Assembly: GCA_022791735.1 (NCBI GenBank)
Contig: JAAVZQ010000022.1
Coordinates: 1-7,220 of the forward strand
Length of the DNA stretch: 7,220 nt
DNA from: Clostridia bacterium
GTDB lineage: Bacteria; Bacillota; Clostridia; TANB77; CAG-508
Reading direction: 5' to 3'
Each line of letters opens with the position of its first letter. Within the stretch, counting starts at the first letter, position 1. The notes under the pieces were generated by a model that was not told the DNA's origin, did no database searches, and worked only from the letters and a program-made list of their open reading frames with translations. Shown piece by piece: positions 7,016 through 7,220 of the stretch. The position numbers were made by a program, and so were the translations under genes.

Positions 7016-7044
7016 TTGTGTTTTAGTACATTTTATGGTATAAT
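7016..7044 (+). promoter_or_regulatory. Promoter of the right-edge gene
   Basis: -35 TTGTGT (7016-7021), a 17-bp spacer and extended -10 TGG-TATAAT (7036-7044). The predicted transcript starts near 7050, at the foot of the first leader hairpin. Confidence 0.8.
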
Positions 7045-7050
7045 AGAATA

Positions 7051-7138
7051 GCTTATGTGAGTAAATCTCACAAGCAAATATCAGTGCACTTCTGTTTTGA
7101 CATCTTGGGAAACAGACTTCACTGAAAAAAATCTTTTT
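7051..7138 (+). promoter_or_regulatory. Structured 5' leader, class not recognised
   Basis: The leader is about 100 nt. Stem 1: GCT + TGTGAG pairs with CTCACA + AGC (7051-7075, 2-nt bulge, 5-nt loop). Stem 2: TCAGTG pairs with CACTGA (7081-7086/7120-7125), and inside it TCTGTTT pairs with AAACAGA (7091-7097/7110-7116) around a TGACATCTTGGG loop. An A-run/T-run (7125-7138) then leads to the SD. Two well-formed stems directly from the transcription start suggest a cis-regulatory RNA, such as a ribosomal-protein-type leader. I see no T-box, SAM, TPP or c-di-GMP signature. Confidence 0.5.
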
Positions 7139-7151
7139 GAGGAGTGTAAAC

Positions 7152-7220
7152 ATGAAAGACAAGAACCAAGCAAGAAAACCAACAGCACAAGAAAAAAAGG
7201 CAAATTTCATCAAGTGGTAC
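7152..7220 (+). CDS. N-terminus of an unrecognised protein, cut by the window edge
   Basis: ATG at 7152 with GAGGAG (7139-7144) seven bases upstream, and 23 open codons: MKDKNQARKPTAQEKKANFI then KWY. The stretch is very basic and hydrophilic, as seen in short cytosolic tails before a membrane helix or in ribosome-associated proteins. Too little is present to name it. The strong promoter, structured leader and consensus SD support a real, well-expressed gene. Confidence 0.7.
   Translation, partial: MKDKNQARKPTAQEKKANFIKWY

Noticed and set aside
6974..7213. Minus-strand ORF opposite the right-edge gene
   Set aside because: It overlaps two promoters, a structured leader and the plus-strand start, and has no family resemblance that I can see.

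Overview
The window is very AT-rich. It has AGGAG-type ribosome binding sites, strong -35/extended -10 promoters, and arginine codons that are mostly AGA with some AGG and CGT. With a pilin of the G-ITLVALII type, a DUF1836 protein and a UPF0182 membrane protein, this suggests a low-GC member of the Firmicutes, most likely an uncultured anaerobic gut-type clostridium. That placement is inference.

Layout, left to right. (1) A type IV prepilin-like gene on the minus strand (1-756) runs off the left edge. (2) About 350 bp of intergenic DNA carries its promoter and the promoter of the next gene. (3) A DUF1836 gene lies on the plus strand (1106-1594) and ends in an 11-bp hairpin shared with the converging gene. 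(4) An intact DUF4143-type AAA ATPase lies on the minus strand (1630-2943). (5) Three tandem copies of a 33-bp repeat follow (2991 to about 3089). (6) A large UPF0182 (COG1615) membrane protein lies on the minus strand (3082-5873). (7) The SRP receptor gene ftsY lies on the minus strand (5998-6905). (8) A divergent promoter leads into a structured leader and the first 23 codons of an unrecognised plus-strand gene.

The main observation concerns three of these genes. The prepilin, UPF0182 and ftsY genes look frameshifted under standard translation, five times in total. Every break has the same form: an in-frame CGG codon followed by AA, where skipping the C (CGGA read as Gly, +1 frame) restores the full protein. 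The restored residue is the invariant Gly before the prepilin cleavage site, the P-loop Gly of FtsY (GVNGVGKT), the Gly six residues later in FtsY, and two loop positions in UPF0182. I scanned all coding regions. These five are the only in-frame CGG codons in the window, so none is read as ordinary Arg, while CGG in the other two frames (for example GAC GGA, AGC GGA) needs no shift. FtsY is normally essential and single-copy, which argues against decay. The simplest reading is a lineage in which CGG(A) is a dedicated +1 recoding signal, through a quadruplet-decoding glycine tRNA or through an unassigned CGG codon that makes the ribosome enter the +1 frame. I therefore annotate the three genes as single, recoded CDSs (929 aa UPF0182, 301 aa FtsY, at least 251 aa prepilin), not as fragments.

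Operon logic is weak. Most genes have their own promoter, and the shared theme is membrane and envelope: SRP targeting, a polytopic membrane protein and a pilin-like surface protein.
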